Positions 1 through 9,678 of a stretch of 64,000 nt of DNA are shown piece by piece; within the stretch, counting starts at the first letter, position 1; the number at the start of each line of letters is the position of its first letter. Origin of the DNA: Mycolicibacterium sp. lyk4-40-TYG-92 (GTDB lineage: Bacteria > Actinomycetota > Actinomycetes > Mycobacteriales > Mycobacteriaceae); NCBI RefSeq assembly GCF_030209435.1, contig NZ_JARVRX010000007.1:124001-188000 (forward strand), in the 5' to 3' direction. The notes beneath the pieces were generated by a model that saw only the letters and a list, made by a program, of their open reading frames with translations, had not been told where the DNA came from and made no database searches. Position numbers and translations under genes: made by a program.

Positions 1-267
1 GACGTCGGTGACGTTCTGCACGTACTTGACCTCGTGCCCGGCGTCGAGCCAGTACCGGTGCACCAGGTCGAAGGTCAGGTAGGTGGCGGCGTGCCCGAGG
101 TGCGTGGCGTCGTACGGCGTGATCCCACAGACGTACATGGTGGCCTTCGGTCCGGCCGAGACGGGCCGGACCTGACGGTCGGCGGTGTCATAGAGCCGGA
201 GTTCGGGGCCGGCCTGTTTCGGCCGGCCCGGCAGGTTCGGGACGCTGGGCGCCAGCCACGCTCGCAT
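1..267 (-). CDS. mshC: MshC, mycothiol cysteine ligase (N-terminal part, cut by window edge)
   Basis: Only the first 89 codons are in the window; the gene reads off the left edge. MshC joins cysteine to GlcN-inositol using ATP in mycothiol synthesis and is related to cysteinyl-tRNA synthetase. The reading frame shows the family N-terminus ([13 protein letters not shown]), a putative zinc-ligand Cys47 in MYVCGIT, and the HIGH-like nucleotide-binding motif THLGHA at residues 55-60. I chose the ATG at 267 because it fits the family N-terminus; an ATG at 272 is in another frame. In M. tuberculosis mshC sits next to cysQ, but here about 11 kb of purine genes separate them. Confidence 0.93.
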   Translation of the reverse strand, partial: MRAWLAPSVPNLPGRPKQAGPELRLYDTADRQVRPVSAGPKATMYVCGITPYDATHLGHAATYLTFDLVHRYWLDAGHEVKYVQNVTDV

Positions 268-287
268 GGCATCGACTTTAGCCGTCG

Positions 288-866
288 TCAACTCAGCGGA
301 ATGTCGCCGCCCGGCTTCAACTCCTGATACTGCTGCGAAAGTTCTTGATACCGCCGAGCGATCCGCGCGATGCGATCGTCCAGCTCGCCGCGGCGCGGTT
401 CCGGTTCGGCAGCGGCAAGGTCGCGAATCCCGTGAGCGGTCCAGAACGCGTTGATTCGTCGATATCCGCCCGGATCCAGACCGAACAGTTCCTTCAGGAT
501 TCGGAGATCATGCGGAATCGCGAAGCTGTCCCGCGAATCCTCGTGGCTGAACAGGTAGTAGTAATTGTCGAAACCTGCCCAGGTGATCGCCGACATGCAC
601 AGGGTGCAGGGCTCGTGCGTGCTCAGAAACAGGAGGTCATGCGTCGCCGGGCGATCGGCGATCTCGTAGAACCGGTTGAGCGTGTTGATCTCGCCGTGAA
701 AAAGGGGATTGCGCGTTTCCGCGTTGGTGCCCGCCACCACCAACGACAGGTCCGTTTTGCGCAGCAGGGCGGCCCCGAAGACCTTGTTGCCCGCGGCCAC
801 GCCCTGCGCGGTCAGCGGAAGAATGTCGGACTCGATCACGTCGAGCAGTCGCGAGACGAGCTCCAT
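288..866 (-). CDS. Cytidine/deoxycytidylate-type nucleoside deaminase family protein
   Basis: A 192-residue zinc deaminase fold. With the start used here the zinc and catalytic residues are H57-G-E59 and P86-C-T-L-C90, so the usual HAE is HGE. An ATG 15 bp upstream (881) is in frame, but the ATG at 866 has AGGAG about 8 bases ahead, so I prefer it. The charged C-terminal tail (about residue 150 on) is longer than in simple guanine or cytosine deaminases. It is divergent from the mocA-like gene and lies at the edge of the purine operon, which suggests a nucleobase or related substrate. The substrate cannot be read from the sequence. Confidence 0.75.
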   Translation of the reverse strand: MELVSRLLDVIESDILPLTAQGVAAGNKVFGAALLRKTDLSLVVAGTNAETRNPLFHGEINTLNRFYEIADRPATHDLLFLSTHEPCTLCMSAITWAGFDNYYYLFSHEDSRDSFAIPHDLRILKELFGLDPGGYRRINAFWTAHGIRDLAAAEPEPRRGELDDRIARIARRYQELSQQYQELKPGGDIPLS

Positions 867-914
867 GTGAATACTCCTCATCGGTGGTCACGTCGGGCCG
901 GTATCGTCCGCACG

Positions 915-1466
915 ATGGGGCCGCCTGATCATCCCCGGGTCGCCGGGTTGTTGTTGGCTGCCGGCGCGGGCCGGCGGTTCGGCATGCCGAAAGCCTTGGC
1001 ACCCGGTGCAATTGAGCGCGCCGTTGACGTGTTGTTCTCGGGTGGCTGTGCCTCTGTTGCCGTCGCGCTCGGCGCCGAATATGAGCGCGCCGCAGCGCTC
1101 GTGCCGGACACGGCGGCGATCATCGAGGTTGCGGGGTGGGAGGAAGGCATCGCGGCGGCGCTGCGTGCGGGACTCGCGGCGATCGATGGTGAGGCCGCGC
1201 TGATTCATCTCGTGGATCTGCCGGACGTCGGTGCGGACGTCGTCTCGCGTTTGTGTGCCCTCGCGAATCCGGACCGGCTCGCCAGGGCAACCTACTCCGG
1301 CACGCCCGGGCACCCCGTCCTGATCGGCCGCAGCCACTGGGACCGGGTCTGTACCAGCGTTCGCGGCGACCACGGCGCGCAGGAATACCTGAACAGCGTT
1401 GGTGTGCTTCATGTTCCCTGCGAGGATCTGGCGACGGGTACAGACACCGACACACCTGTCTGCTGA
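915..1466 (+). CDS. MocA-like molybdenum cofactor nucleotidyltransferase
   Basis: A 183-residue NTP-transferase protein. Near the N-terminus it has the nucleotide-binding signature LLLAAGAGRRFGMPKA (residues 12-27) and later the metal-binding LVDLPDVG stretch typical of MobA/MocA proteins. MocA converts molybdopterin to the cytosine dinucleotide form used by xanthine-dehydrogenase-family enzymes, which fits the molybdenum enzyme encoded nearby. The ATG at 915 is chosen because the longer frame upstream runs antisense through the deaminase gene. Its last 58 bases overlap the end of xdhC on the other strand. The nucleotide preference (CTP or GTP) is inferred from context. Confidence 0.8.
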   Translation: MGPPDHPRVAGLLLAAGAGRRFGMPKALAPGAIERAVDVLFSGGCASVAVALGAEYERAAALVPDTAAIIEVAGWEEGIAAALRAGLAAIDGEAALIHLVDLPDVGADVVSRLCALANPDRLARATYSGTPGHPVLIGRSHWDRVCTSVRGDHGAQEYLNSVGVLHVPCEDLATGTDTDTPVC

Positions 1467-2554
1467 TGGACATCGCCGTCGCGGTCACGCAGCGGCAGAC
1501 CTGTTCCGCCTTCACGCAGGCTGATGATCTCCCCGATGATCGCGATGGCGATCTCCTCGGGAGTCCGGCCGCCCAGATCCAGCCCGATGGGAGAGGACAA
1601 CCGGGCCAATTGGCTGTCATCGATCCCCCGCTCGCGCAGCCGTGCCACCCGTTCGTCGTGGGTTCTGCGCGAGCCCATGGCGCCGACGAATCCGATCGCG
1701 GGCAACGCCAGGGCCACCTCCAGTAGCGGCACGTCGAAGCGGTGATCGTGCGTCAGCACACAGATCGCGGTCCGCGCATCGAGCAGCCCGGCACCGGCCT
1801 GTTGTCTGAGGTACCGATCGGGCCAGTCCACGACGACCTCGTCGGCCATCGGGAACCGATCTGTCGTGGCGAATACCGGTCGCGCGTCGCATACCGTCAC
1901 GCGATAGCCGACGAATGCTGCCGCGTGCGCAACCGCGGCGACGAAGTCGGTTGCACCGAAGACGATCAGCCGCGGTCTGGGCGCCAGTACGCGCGCGAAG
2001 ACGACGTCGCCGCCGGGGCCGGTCAGCGTCCGGCTGGTGGTCATCGAGTCCGCGGCGCGCACCACGGCGTCGTCCAGCGCGCCGACGCCGAGGCTGCCCT
2101 TCACCGACCGGTCGCCGATCACCAGGTGACCGCCGGGCCCGCCACCAGGCCGGGCCGGCTCGCCGGCGCTGACGAGCGTCGCGAGGACCGCGGTCTGCCC
2201 GCGGTCGACGACTTTCACGGCGAACTCGAATTCGGTGATATTCGCCGGGCCGACGCGCTCGACGTAGACGTCGATGGCTCCGCCGCACAGCAGGCCGACA
2301 GAGAACACCGACTCGTCGCCGGCGTCGTAGCTGACCAGCCTCGGCTCGCCCGAGGACAGCACCTCCAGCGCCACCTCGTACACCGCGCTCTCGACGCAAC
2401 CGCCGCTGATGGAGCCGACGACGCGACCGTCGCCGGCCACCAACATCGAGGTCCCCGGTCCGCGCGGCGTTGATCCACTCGTAGCGACGACCGTGCACAA
2501 CGCCACCGACTCACCGAGCCGGGTTCGGGCCAACATCTCCTCGATGACATCCAT
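1409..2554 (-). CDS. xdhC: XdhC/CoxF-family molybdenum enzyme maturation factor
   Basis: A 381-residue protein of the XdhC/CoxI family, which delivers sulfurated molybdenum cofactor to xanthine dehydrogenase. The N-terminal XdhC domain has the family motif SISGGCVES (about residues 48-56). The C-terminal Rossmann-like half has FGATDFVAAVAHAAAFVGY and the family GAMGSRRTHDERV block. It is the last gene of the six-gene purine operon and starts 2 bases after the guanine deaminase stop. It overlaps the mocA-like gene tail to tail by 58 bp. Confidence 0.9.
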   Translation of the reverse strand: MDVIEEMLARTRLGESVALCTVVATSGSTPRGPGTSMLVAGDGRVVGSISGGCVESAVYEVALEVLSSGEPRLVSYDAGDESVFSVGLLCGGAIDVYVERVGPANITEFEFAVKVVDRGQTAVLATLVSAGEPARPGGGPGGHLVIGDRSVKGSLGVGALDDAVVRAADSMTTSRTLTGPGGDVVFARVLAPRPRLIVFGATDFVAAVAHAAAFVGYRVTVCDARPVFATTDRFPMADEVVVDWPDRYLRQQAGAGLLDARTAICVLTHDHRFDVPLLEVALALPAIGFVGAMGSRRTHDERVARLRERGIDDSQLARLSSPIGLDLGGRTPEEIAIAIIGEIISLREGGTGLPLRDRDGDVHQQTGVSVSVPVARSSQGT

Positions 2555-2556
2555 GG

Positions 2557-3039
2557 TCAGTACTGAACCCGGTTGCTGTTGCCGATCCAGGTCTCGAACG
2601 GCAGGAATGAGTGGTGCAAGCGGTGCTGCTGGACGGGGACGTCCCAGTGTTCCCGCGGCCTGTCGAACAATTCATAGAATGCCCGGTCGTCGAATCCGCC
2701 GGCAGCCGCGTCATCGCGGTCCGCCGCGAACACGACCCGATCGACCCTGGCCCACAAAGCGGCGGACAGGCACAGCGGGCACGGTTCGCACGACGAGTAG
2801 AGCGTGTGGCCCGCAAGACTGAAGTTGCCGACCTGTTGGCAGGCGGCCCGGATCGCCATCACCTCGGCGTGTGCGGTCGGATCAAGGTTCTGCGTCACCC
2901 GGTTCTGCCCGGTCGAAACCAGCTCACCGGCACCGACGACCACCGCACCGAACGGCCCGCCGCCGGCTTCGACATTGGCCGTCGCCAAGTCGATCGCGAC
3001 GGTGAGCCACTTCGGATCAATGCCCGTGGAAGCGTTCAT
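2557..3039 (-). CDS. guaD: Guanine deaminase (GuaD-like)
   Basis: A 160-residue zinc deaminase that most resembles Bacillus GuaD, converting guanine to xanthine. The zinc and catalytic residues are H57-A-E59 and P86-C-P-L-C90. GuaD-like features include GGPFGAV near residue 28, a GFDD stretch, and a C-terminus ending in aromatic residues after SFLPFETW. The ATG at 3039 overlaps the stop of the xanthine dehydrogenase gene (ATGA), which fixes the start and implies translational coupling. Its product, xanthine, is the substrate of the enzyme encoded just upstream. The assignment to guanine rather than another purine rests on recalled similarity and context. Confidence 0.85.
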   Translation of the reverse strand: MNASTGIDPKWLTVAIDLATANVEAGGGPFGAVVVGAGELVSTGQNRVTQNLDPTAHAEVMAIRAACQQVGNFSLAGHTLYSSCEPCPLCLSAALWARVDRVVFAADRDDAAAGGFDDRAFYELFDRPREHWDVPVQQHRLHHSFLPFETWIGNSNRVQY

Positions 3040-5783
3040 CGTGGTGTTCCTTCCTGCACCAGCCGCCAGACGCGGTCCCTCGACATGGGGAGTTCGAATG
3101 GACGCACGCCGATGGCGCGACGAATCGCGTTGGCAAGAGCGGGCGCCACGGGGTTGTACGGGGATTCGCTCATCGATTTCGCGCCGTAGGGACCGAGGTC
3201 GTCGGCGGTCTCTGCGAACAGCACCGCCGTCGCCGGAATGTCGGCCATCTGGGGCACCCGGTACAGGCGGAATGTGGGCGTCGAAACCCGGCCCGAATCG
3301 TCGATCATGATCTCTTCGTAGAGCGCCGATCCGATGCCCTGGGCGACGCCGCCTTCCACCTGCCCCCGGCACTGGGCCGGATTGACGACGGTGCCGGCGT
3401 CGGCGGCGTGCACCGACTGCAGAATCTTGACCGTCCCCGTCTCGGTATCGACCGCGACCCGAAATCCCTGCACGTTGAACGCGATCGACCGCAGTTCACC
3501 CGTTTCGGCTCCGGTCGTCTGGATGCCGCCGTCCACCCGATGCTGCACGGGCGCGGCGGCGATGACGTCGCCGAATGGCACCAACCCGCTGGCGGTCTCG
3601 ACCCCGTGTTCACCCAGCACGCCGACTTCGCCGGTCAGCCGGCAGACCGTGTCCAGAATCAGTTCGCGCATACTCGACGCGGCGGCGTACAACGCCTTGC
3701 CCGCGACCGTGGTCCCCGCGGACGCGAAGGCCCCTGTGTCGTAGTCGGCGGCGTCGGTATCACCGTTGCGCAGCACGATCCGGTCCGGCGTGGTGGACAA
3801 GGCGGTCGCGGCGATCTGGGTGTGGACCGTCGTGGTTCCGTTGCCGAATTCCACGGTCCCGATTCCCACCTCGTAGCAGCCGCTCGGGGTGAGCCGAACC
3901 TTGACCGCGGAGAAGTGGCCGCGCGGAGCCAACGTGGCGATTGCCGACAATGCGATGCCCTCCCCCGTCCGCCACTGGGCTCCCGTCGGGACGGCCTCGC
4001 CATCGGCACCGGTCAACGCCCGTTCGACCAGGTCGAGGCACTGGTCGAGTCCGTAACTGCCATAGATCAGATCTGGTTCGGGTTCGGCATGGGCGATCAA
4101 CAGGTCATCGCCGTCGCGCACCATGTTCGTGCGGCGAATCGTGAAAGGGTCGATGCCCAGTTGCAGCGCCAGCTCATCGAGTGCGCACTCGATGGCGAAG
4201 ATCACCTGGCCCAGCCCATACCCGCGGAACGCGCCCGACGGTGGGTTGTTGGTGTAGACGGCCTCGGCATCGACCCGCTTGACGGGGCATCGATAGACGG
4301 ACACCGACTCCGCGCAGCCGTGGAACATGACGCCCGGCGAATGGTTCCCGTAGGCGCCGCCGTCGCTCAGCACGGCCAACTTCATCGCGGTCAATGTGCC
4401 GTCGGAGCGGGCGCCGAGGGTGACGTCGACACGCATGGGATGGCGATAGGCGGTCGCGGTGAGCTCATCGGTGCGCGACATCTCGTACGCGACGGGCCGC
4501 CCGGTGCGCAGCACGGCGACCGCGACGAGGTCTTCGGTGAACATCTCCTGCTTGCCGCCGAATCCGCCCCCGACGCGCGCGGTGTACACGCGAAGCCGGT
4601 CCTCGGGCAGATCGAGCAGGAGGCACAGTTCCTTGCGAACCAGAAACGGCACCTGTGAGCTGGTACGCAAGGTGAGCCGGCCGTCGTCGTCCAACCAGCC
4701 GATGGTGCCGTGGGTCTCCAGCTGCGCGTGCGTGACCCGGGCGGTCCGCCAGGTACCGCCGACCGTGACGTCGGAGTCCGCCAGCGCCTCGTCGATGTCG
4801 CCGCCGAAGCCCTCGTGCATCGCCGCGATCACGTTGCGCGACGCGTCGGCGACGCCGTCTTCGAGCGTCCGGTCCGGATGCAACAGCGGCGCGCCCGCCG
4901 ACCTCGCGTCCTCCGGATCGAATACCGAAGGCAGCACCTCGTACTCGACCACGATGCGGCGTGCGGCGTCCTGCGCGGCCGCGAGCGTGTCGGCGACCAC
5001 TGCGGCGACGCGTTGTCCGATGAAGCGGACGACGGGGTCGAACACGAGGGTGTCGTCGGGGTCGTCCGTGCGTATTTCGTGGCGCGCGGTGGAAAACCGC
5101 GGCGTCGCGACATTGAGGTGAGTGAGGATCAGTTCGACGCCGGGCACCTGGTCGGCGGCCGCGGTGTCGATCGCCAGAATCCGGGCGTGCGCATGCGGTG
5201 ACCGCAGCACGGAAATGTGAAGCAGCCCAGGCACTTCGGTGTCGAATGTGTAGGGCTCGCACCCGGTGACGATCCGGCGGCCGGCGGGCGGCCGCAACGA
5301 CTGGCCGACGGCCGGGCCGGCAGCGGCCACCCCGTCGCCGCTGCCGCCGCTGCCGGTGACCCCCGCATGGATCGCCTCGCGAATCGGCCGGTAACCGGTG
5401 CAACGGCACAGGTTGCCCTTCATCCGCCGGTCGAGATCACCAAGGTCGTCCGGCTCGAGGGTGGACGCGGTGACGATCATTCCGGCGGTGCAGAAGCCGC
5501 ACTGAAAGGCGAAGTTGTCACAGAACGCACGCTGCATCGGATGCAGGTCGTCGCCGTCGGCGAGCCCGGCAACCGTGGTGACCACGCGGCCGCCCACCCG
5601 GCCGGCGGGGTAGATGCAGGAATGCACCGGCGCGCCGTCGAGGATGACCGCACACGCTCCGCAGTCGCCGGCGTCGCAGCCCTTCTTGACGTCGAGGTGC
5701 CCGGTTTCCCGGAGCAGGGTGCGCAAGCACTGCCCCGGACGCGGATCCGCTTCGACGGTCGTGCCGTTGACATCGAATCTCAT
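3036..5783 (-). CDS. xdhA: Xanthine dehydrogenase, fused 2Fe-2S and molybdopterin subunits
   Basis: A 915-residue fusion. Residues 1-140 are the iron-sulfur domain with Cys36, Cys41, Cys44 and Cys56 for one 2Fe-2S cluster and Cys95, Cys98, Cys126 and Cys128 (QCGFC, LCRCTGY) for the second. After a Gly/Ala linker (about 145-170) comes the molybdopterin domain with GGGFGGK, AFRGYG and a C-terminal MSESPYNP stretch holding the likely catalytic Glu. The FAD subunit is encoded separately, so the order differs from eukaryotic XDH (Fe-S, FAD, Mo). An in-frame start at 5870 exists, but the ATG at 5783 fits the family N-terminus ([12 protein letters not shown]) and lies 34 bases after the permease stop. 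Expected reaction: xanthine (and hypoxanthine) to urate. Confidence 0.9.
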   Translation of the reverse strand: MRFDVNGTTVEADPRPGQCLRTLLRETGHLDVKKGCDAGDCGACAVILDGAPVHSCIYPAGRVGGRVVTTVAGLADGDDLHPMQRAFCDNFAFQCGFCTAGMIVTASTLEPDDLGDLDRRMKGNLCRCTGYRPIREAIHAGVTGSGGSGDGVAAAGPAVGQSLRPPAGRRIVTGCEPYTFDTEVPGLLHISVLRSPHAHARILAIDTAAADQVPGVELILTHLNVATPRFSTARHEIRTDDPDDTLVFDPVVRFIGQRVAAVVADTLAAAQDAARRIVVEYEVLPSVFDPEDARSAGAPLLHPDRTLEDGVADASRNVIAAMHEGFGGDIDEALADSDVTVGGTWRTARVTHAQLETHGTIGWLDDDGRLTLRTSSQVPFLVRKELCLLLDLPEDRLRVYTARVGGGFGGKQEMFTEDLVAVAVLRTGRPVAYEMSRTDELTATAYRHPMRVDVTLGARSDGTLTAMKLAVLSDGGAYGNHSPGVMFHGCAESVSVYRCPVKRVDAEAVYTNNPPSGAFRGYGLGQVIFAIECALDELALQLGIDPFTIRRTNMVRDGDDLLIAHAEPEPDLIYGSYGLDQCLDLVERALTGADGEAVPTGAQWRTGEGIALSAIATLAPRGHFSAVKVRLTPSGCYEVGIGTVEFGNGTTTVHTQIAATALSTTPDRIVLRNGDTDAADYDTGAFASAGTTVAGKALYAAASSMRELILDTVCRLTGEVGVLGEHGVETASGLVPFGDVIAAAPVQHRVDGGIQTTGAETGELRSIAFNVQGFRVAVDTETGTVKILQSVHAADAGTVVNPAQCRGQVEGGVAQGIGSALYEEIMIDDSGRVSTPTFRLYRVPQMADIPATAVLFAETADDLGPYGAKSMSESPYNPVAPALANAIRRAIGVRPFELPMSRDRVWRLVQEGTPR

Positions 5784-5817
5784 ACGCACGCCATTGCGCG
5801 TTGCGACCGGCCGGTGG

Positions 5818-7743
5818 TCATCGCGCGATTCGCAGGCGTCGGGCCGAGGCGATGGGATTCGCGTCGGCAACGAGGTCGTCGAATCGCCACGCCGCGATTC
5901 GCGAGATCTCGCTGAGTGCCGCCATGTGCTCGACCTGCGGGGAATTGTCCAGTCGCCGCCAGCCGAGGGTCAGAATGTGTTCGCGGCTTTCCAGATCCCG
6001 CAGGCAGATGATGAGGGGGAAGCCGAATTTGGCTTCGTAGGCAGCCGACAGCTCGCTGAATTCCTCGGCCTCCTCTTCGGTGAGACCGTCGAGGCCCAGG
6101 TAGGCCAGATCGACTTTCGACATGTGGTGTTCCTGAGTCTCGCCCAGCGCCGGATACGCCTGCATCAACTCCATCTGCTCGGCGGGAGTAGCCGCGAGCA
6201 GCGCGGTCTGGACGGCGCCACGCAGTGCGCGGGTGTCGGCGAATGGGCGTTGCGCGAACGCGCGTTCAACTGGCCAGGCGAGGCCCTGATACAGGACCGA
6301 GAACGTCTTGACGAACTCCTCCTGCGTCATCTTGTTGACGGTATCGAGTCCGACTTCGCCCGTCCGTGGCGTGCCCGCGACCATCGGGCCGCGGTTCGGG
6401 CCGATATGGAAGAACACGATGTTCAGAACGATCGCGGCAAGCGCGCCCAGCGTGATCCCTGAGCCACAGATGATCTGGGCCCAGGCGGGGAAGCTGAACT
6501 TCAGCAGCGGTTGGGCGGTGACGAGCATGCCCAGGCCGAGTGCGGTGCCGACGATCACCGCGTTGCGGTGGTCGTTGAAATCGACCTTCGAAAGGGTCTG
6601 GATGCCCACCACGGCCACCGTGGCGAACAGCGCCAGCGATGCCCCGCCGAGCACCGAATGCGGGATGGCGGCCACGACAGCCGCGGCCTTGGGCAGATAG
6701 CCCAGCACGATCATGATGACACCCGCGGCGGCGACCACCCAGCGGCTCTTGATCTGCGTCAAGCGCACGAGTCCGACGTTCTCCGCAAAGCATGTGTAGG
6801 GGAATGAATTGAGTACGCCGCCGATTGTGGTGGCCATACCGTCGGCGCGCAGTGCTCTGGCGATGTCGTTGGCGCCCACGCGCTTGCCCACGATCTCGGC
6901 CGTCGCGAACACATCACCGGTGGTTTCCACCGCGGTGATGATCATGACGACGATCATCGAGATGATCGCGGTGGCGCTGAATGTGGGCCAGCCGAAGTAG
7001 AACGGCGTGGTCACGCCGAGCCAGTGGGACGTACCCACCGCACTGAAATCGACCTCCCCGAGCAGCGCGGCGACCGCAGTGCCGATGACCAGCCCGGCCA
7101 GCACGGCGATCGTGGCGAGGAACCCGCGAAAGAGGCGCTGCATGACGACGATGATCAGCAGGGTGCCCGCGGCGTACGCGAGATCCTTGAGCGCCACATC
7201 GCTTTTCATCGCCTCGGTGGTCGTGCCACCGACAATGTCGTTCGCCGCGACGGGCAGGAGCGCGATCCCGATGATCGTGATGACCGATCCGGTGACGACC
7301 GGCGGGAAGAATCGCAGCAGCTTCGAGAAGTACGGCGCCATGAAGAAGGTGAAGAGTCCGGCGACGATCACCGACCCGTACACCGACAGCAGACCGGGAA
7401 CCCCTGACAGGCCGCCGGCTGTGCCGATCGCGATCATCGGGCTGACGGCCGCGAAGGTCACTCCCTGGATCAGCGGGAGTCTGACGCCCACTTTCCAGAA
7501 GCCGACGGACTGGATGAGCGTGGCGATGCCACACGTGAACAGGTCGGCATTGATGAGGTGGATGGTCTGCTCGGGCGACAGCTTCAGGGCTCCGGCGACG
7601 ATGATCGGAACCAGCACCGCACCGGCGTAGAACGCCAGCACGTGCTGTGTGCCGTACACCGCGAGCTTGGGAATCGGCAACACTTCGTCGACCGGATGCA
7701 CCGGCTTGCGAGCGACATCGGCTCGACTGGTCTCAATCGGCAT
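5818..7743 (-). CDS. NCS2 purine permease fused to a degenerate OHCU-decarboxylase-like domain
   Basis: A 641-residue protein in two parts. Residues 20-450 are a nucleobase:cation symporter-2 (uracil/xanthine permease family) transporter with many hydrophobic helices, the AVETTGD helix (271-277) and the family signature around [14 protein letters not shown] (321-334). Residues 472-628 match the OHCU decarboxylase fold ([25 protein letters not shown]). There the catalytic His-Pro is Tyr530-Pro531 and the usual Glu-Gln pair reads Asp545-Leu546. A separate intact UraD is encoded nearby, so this domain is probably non-catalytic and may sense or tether. The start at 7743 overlaps the FAD-subunit gene by 11 bp. 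Substrate is probably xanthine or urate. Confidence 0.88.
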   Translation of the reverse strand: MPIETSRADVARKPVHPVDEVLPIPKLAVYGTQHVLAFYAGAVLVPIIVAGALKLSPEQTIHLINADLFTCGIATLIQSVGFWKVGVRLPLIQGVTFAAVSPMIAIGTAGGLSGVPGLLSVYGSVIVAGLFTFFMAPYFSKLLRFFPPVVTGSVITIIGIALLPVAANDIVGGTTTEAMKSDVALKDLAYAAGTLLIIVVMQRLFRGFLATIAVLAGLVIGTAVAALLGEVDFSAVGTSHWLGVTTPFYFGWPTFSATAIISMIVVMIITAVETTGDVFATAEIVGKRVGANDIARALRADGMATTIGGVLNSFPYTCFAENVGLVRLTQIKSRWVVAAAGVIMIVLGYLPKAAAVVAAIPHSVLGGASLALFATVAVVGIQTLSKVDFNDHRNAVIVGTALGLGMLVTAQPLLKFSFPAWAQIICGSGITLGALAAIVLNIVFFHIGPNRGPMVAGTPRTGEVGLDTVNKMTQEEFVKTFSVLYQGLAWPVERAFAQRPFADTRALRGAVQTALLAATPAEQMELMQAYPALGETQEHHMSKVDLAYLGLDGLTEEEAEEFSELSAAYEAKFGFPLIICLRDLESREHILTLGWRRLDNSPQVEHMAALSEISRIAAWRFDDLVADANPIASARRLRIAR

Positions 7744-8560
7744 GGCCCACCTCCAGGCGAGAAAGAATTTCTGAGCGAATGTCCGAGGCCAGCACCGCAC
7801 TGACAGCCCGGCGCCAATCAGCGGCCCCGAGCGGGTCGGTGTAATAGCCCGGTGCGGCCAGAACGTCGGATCGGAGAGCTTCGGCGCCGGGCATCGCCGG
7901 ATAGCGGAAGACCGTGGGCGCGAGCGTCGCGGCCGTGACGGTGAAGACTGCCGACCCGTCGTCGTCGCGGCGGCCGCTGACGACGGCACCGGAGCGTCCG
8001 TACTCGGCCAGCGCGATGGTTCGCAGTGCCGCCGTGGCACGCAGCGCCCGGTCGGGCAGGTGCAGGGCCCGCAGCACCTCGCCGCGGCCCAGCGAGTTGG
8101 TTCCGTTGCCGGTGACCAGATCCGCGACGGCATCCGATCGGGTCTGGCCGTCGGGAGTCCAGATTTCGGCGACGCCGTCGAGCGCAACGGCGAGCGACAC
8201 CATCGATGCGGCCGCGAACGAGCGGCAGATGTTGCCGCCGACGGTGGCCACGTTCCAGATGTTGGACGAGGCGAGTAATGCGTTCGCACAGTCACCGAAG
8301 AGCTGCTGGGCCGGCCAGTCGGTCCGGCGCGGGTAGCGCACGAGTTCGGCGATGGTGCACGTGGCCGCGATGCGCAGGCCGTCGCCGGTGCGCTCGATGG
8401 GGCGCCAGCCCATGGTCGTGAGGTCGACGACGCCGGTGAGCTCGTCCTGCGGTTCGGAGAACAGCCACGTCCCCCCGGCGACGAAAGACTCGCCGTCGGC
8501 AAGGTGCAGGTCGTCGCGGGCCCGCGCGAAGCGGTATCGGCTGACGGTGTTCAGGTCCAT
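7733..8560 (-). CDS. xdhB: Xanthine dehydrogenase FAD-binding subunit (CoxM-like)
   Basis: A 275-residue FAD-binding subunit of the molybdopterin dehydrogenase family. Visible FAD contacts are VAGGTW (27-32) and ATVGGNIC (105-112), the two conserved FAD loops of CoxM/XdhB proteins. The C-terminal part is the CO-dehydrogenase flavoprotein C-terminal domain. It passes electrons from the Fe-S clusters to the acceptor. It starts 4 bases after the uricase stop and overlaps the permease start by 11 bp, so it belongs to the same transcript as the fused XDH gene. Its separation from the other XDH domains by the permease gene is an unusual order. Confidence 0.9.
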   Translation of the reverse strand: MDLNTVSRYRFARARDDLHLADGESFVAGGTWLFSEPQDELTGVVDLTTMGWRPIERTGDGLRIAATCTIAELVRYPRRTDWPAQQLFGDCANALLASSNIWNVATVGGNICRSFAAASMVSLAVALDGVAEIWTPDGQTRSDAVADLVTGNGTNSLGRGEVLRALHLPDRALRATAALRTIALAEYGRSGAVVSGRRDDDGSAVFTVTAATLAPTVFRYPAMPGAEALRSDVLAAPGYYTDPLGAADWRRAVSAVLASDIRSEILSRLEVGHAD

Positions 8561-8564
8561 GGGC

Positions 8565-9482
8565 TCAGCAGAAACCTGGAATCGTGGCCCACGCCTCCGG
8601 CGCCTGTGCGGCGCCTTCGCGGGTGATGGTGGCCTGGATCAACCCGTACGGCCGATCGGCGGCGTAGAAGACCTCGTTCGGGTTCTCCAGACCGAACGGG
8701 CTGAGGTCGACGACGAAGTGGTGTTTGTTGGGACATGACAACTTCACTTCGGCGACCACGTCGAACGTCTCGAGGATCGCTTTGCCGATCTCGAACAGCG
8801 TCTGCTGCAACGCAAGTGAATGGACGCCGGCGAACGTGGCGAGTACCACCTCGGTGATGGCCGCGTGCAGCGCGTTGAAGTCGAGGTCGGTGCCGTCGGC
8901 GTCAGGGCTCAGGTAGCGCCACCATGCGGTGATGGACGTGGCCATGATGCGGTCGTCGGTCTCGACCAGCGTGGTGTATCTGTCCCGGGGGAAGCCATGG
9001 AACTCCGATCCGGTCGACTTGAGCACGACGCAGTCCTTGATGCCGGAGACCACCCAGGTCGTCTCGCCGGCCATCTGGACGACCGTCGTCCGGATGAACG
9101 TGCCCGCCCGCACAAACGAGTGGTCGTGCGGCTTGCCGTCGACGACGATCCGTTCCCAGGCGTATTCCTCTGCCTCCCAACGGCCTCCGGTGACCCACTC
9201 GAAATCACCGACGAAGTGCCTGCCCAACGCGATCAGGAAATCCTCGGGTGACTTCACGCCCACTTCTTTCGCGTAGGCGTACACGGTGTTCTTCTGGGTG
9301 TCGGTCGCGACCACGTGTGAGTTGTCGCCCGCGTAGTGGCATGCGCTGAAATCGCCCCGCAATTGCGAGGTCACGTTCAGATCGATGATGCGATGCACGG
9401 GTGTGTCCCGGACGATGCGCACGAGGCGGTTCTCCGCCTTGCCGTACTGATTCGATCCGAGGACGATGTCACCCACAGCCAC
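8565..9482 (-). CDS. uaZ: Uricase (factor-independent urate hydroxylase)
   Basis: A 305-residue cofactor-free urate oxidase converting urate to 5-hydroxyisourate. The catalytic Lys is seen in NQYGKAENR (Lys15), and the uricase signature includes Thr60-Asp61 with Lys64-Asn65-Thr66. FPRDRYTTL and the C-terminal NPNEVFYAADRPYG block also fit the family. The start is GTG with AAGGGGA 6 bases upstream. It is the first gene of the six-gene minus-strand purine operon and is divergent from uraD. Unlike Bacillus PucL, it carries no fused UraD domain; that function is encoded separately. Confidence 0.95.
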   Translation of the reverse strand: MAVGDIVLGSNQYGKAENRLVRIVRDTPVHRIIDLNVTSQLRGDFSACHYAGDNSHVVATDTQKNTVYAYAKEVGVKSPEDFLIALGRHFVGDFEWVTGGRWEAEEYAWERIVVDGKPHDHSFVRAGTFIRTTVVQMAGETTWVVSGIKDCVVLKSTGSEFHGFPRDRYTTLVETDDRIMATSITAWWRYLSPDADGTDLDFNALHAAITEVVLATFAGVHSLALQQTLFEIGKAILETFDVVAEVKLSCPNKHHFVVDLSPFGLENPNEVFYAADRPYGLIQATITREGAAQAPEAWATIPGFC

Positions 9483-9678
9483 GATTTCCCCTTGCGCGCG
9501 ATGAACGGCTTACCGCTGCAACGTACGTTTCAGATTTTGTTGGGGCGTCACCATTTCGTTTCAACCGTGTGACGAGTTTCCGGCCCGAGTAATCCCCCAA
9601 TCCAGGCTGGAGCTGCAGTTTTCCGGAATGTAACGATTTCGTCGGGGAGAATCGTTGCTGCAACGCTAGATTCAGACC
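9483..9678. promoter_or_regulatory. Divergent promoter region of the two purine-catabolic operons, with candidate operator
   Basis: This 196-bp gap separates the divergently transcribed uricase and uraD operons. A perfect 13-bp palindrome, CGTTGCTGCAACG, lies at 9653-9665. A degenerate copy sharing GCTGCAACG is at 9511-9523 on the uricase side. A symmetric site near one promoter and a half-like copy near the other suggest shared control, probably by the RpiR-type regulator encoded in the plus-strand operon. The DNA element is seen directly; the regulator assignment is inference. Confidence 0.5.

Noticed and set aside
345..914. N-terminal extension of the MocA-like frame
   Set aside because: It runs antisense through the deaminase gene, and the nucleotide-binding motif begins right after the ATG at 915.
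6266..7534. Several long alternative frames inside the permease gene
   Set aside because: They are Arg/His-rich shadow frames in GC-rich DNA with no motifs, opposite or out of frame with a clear transporter.
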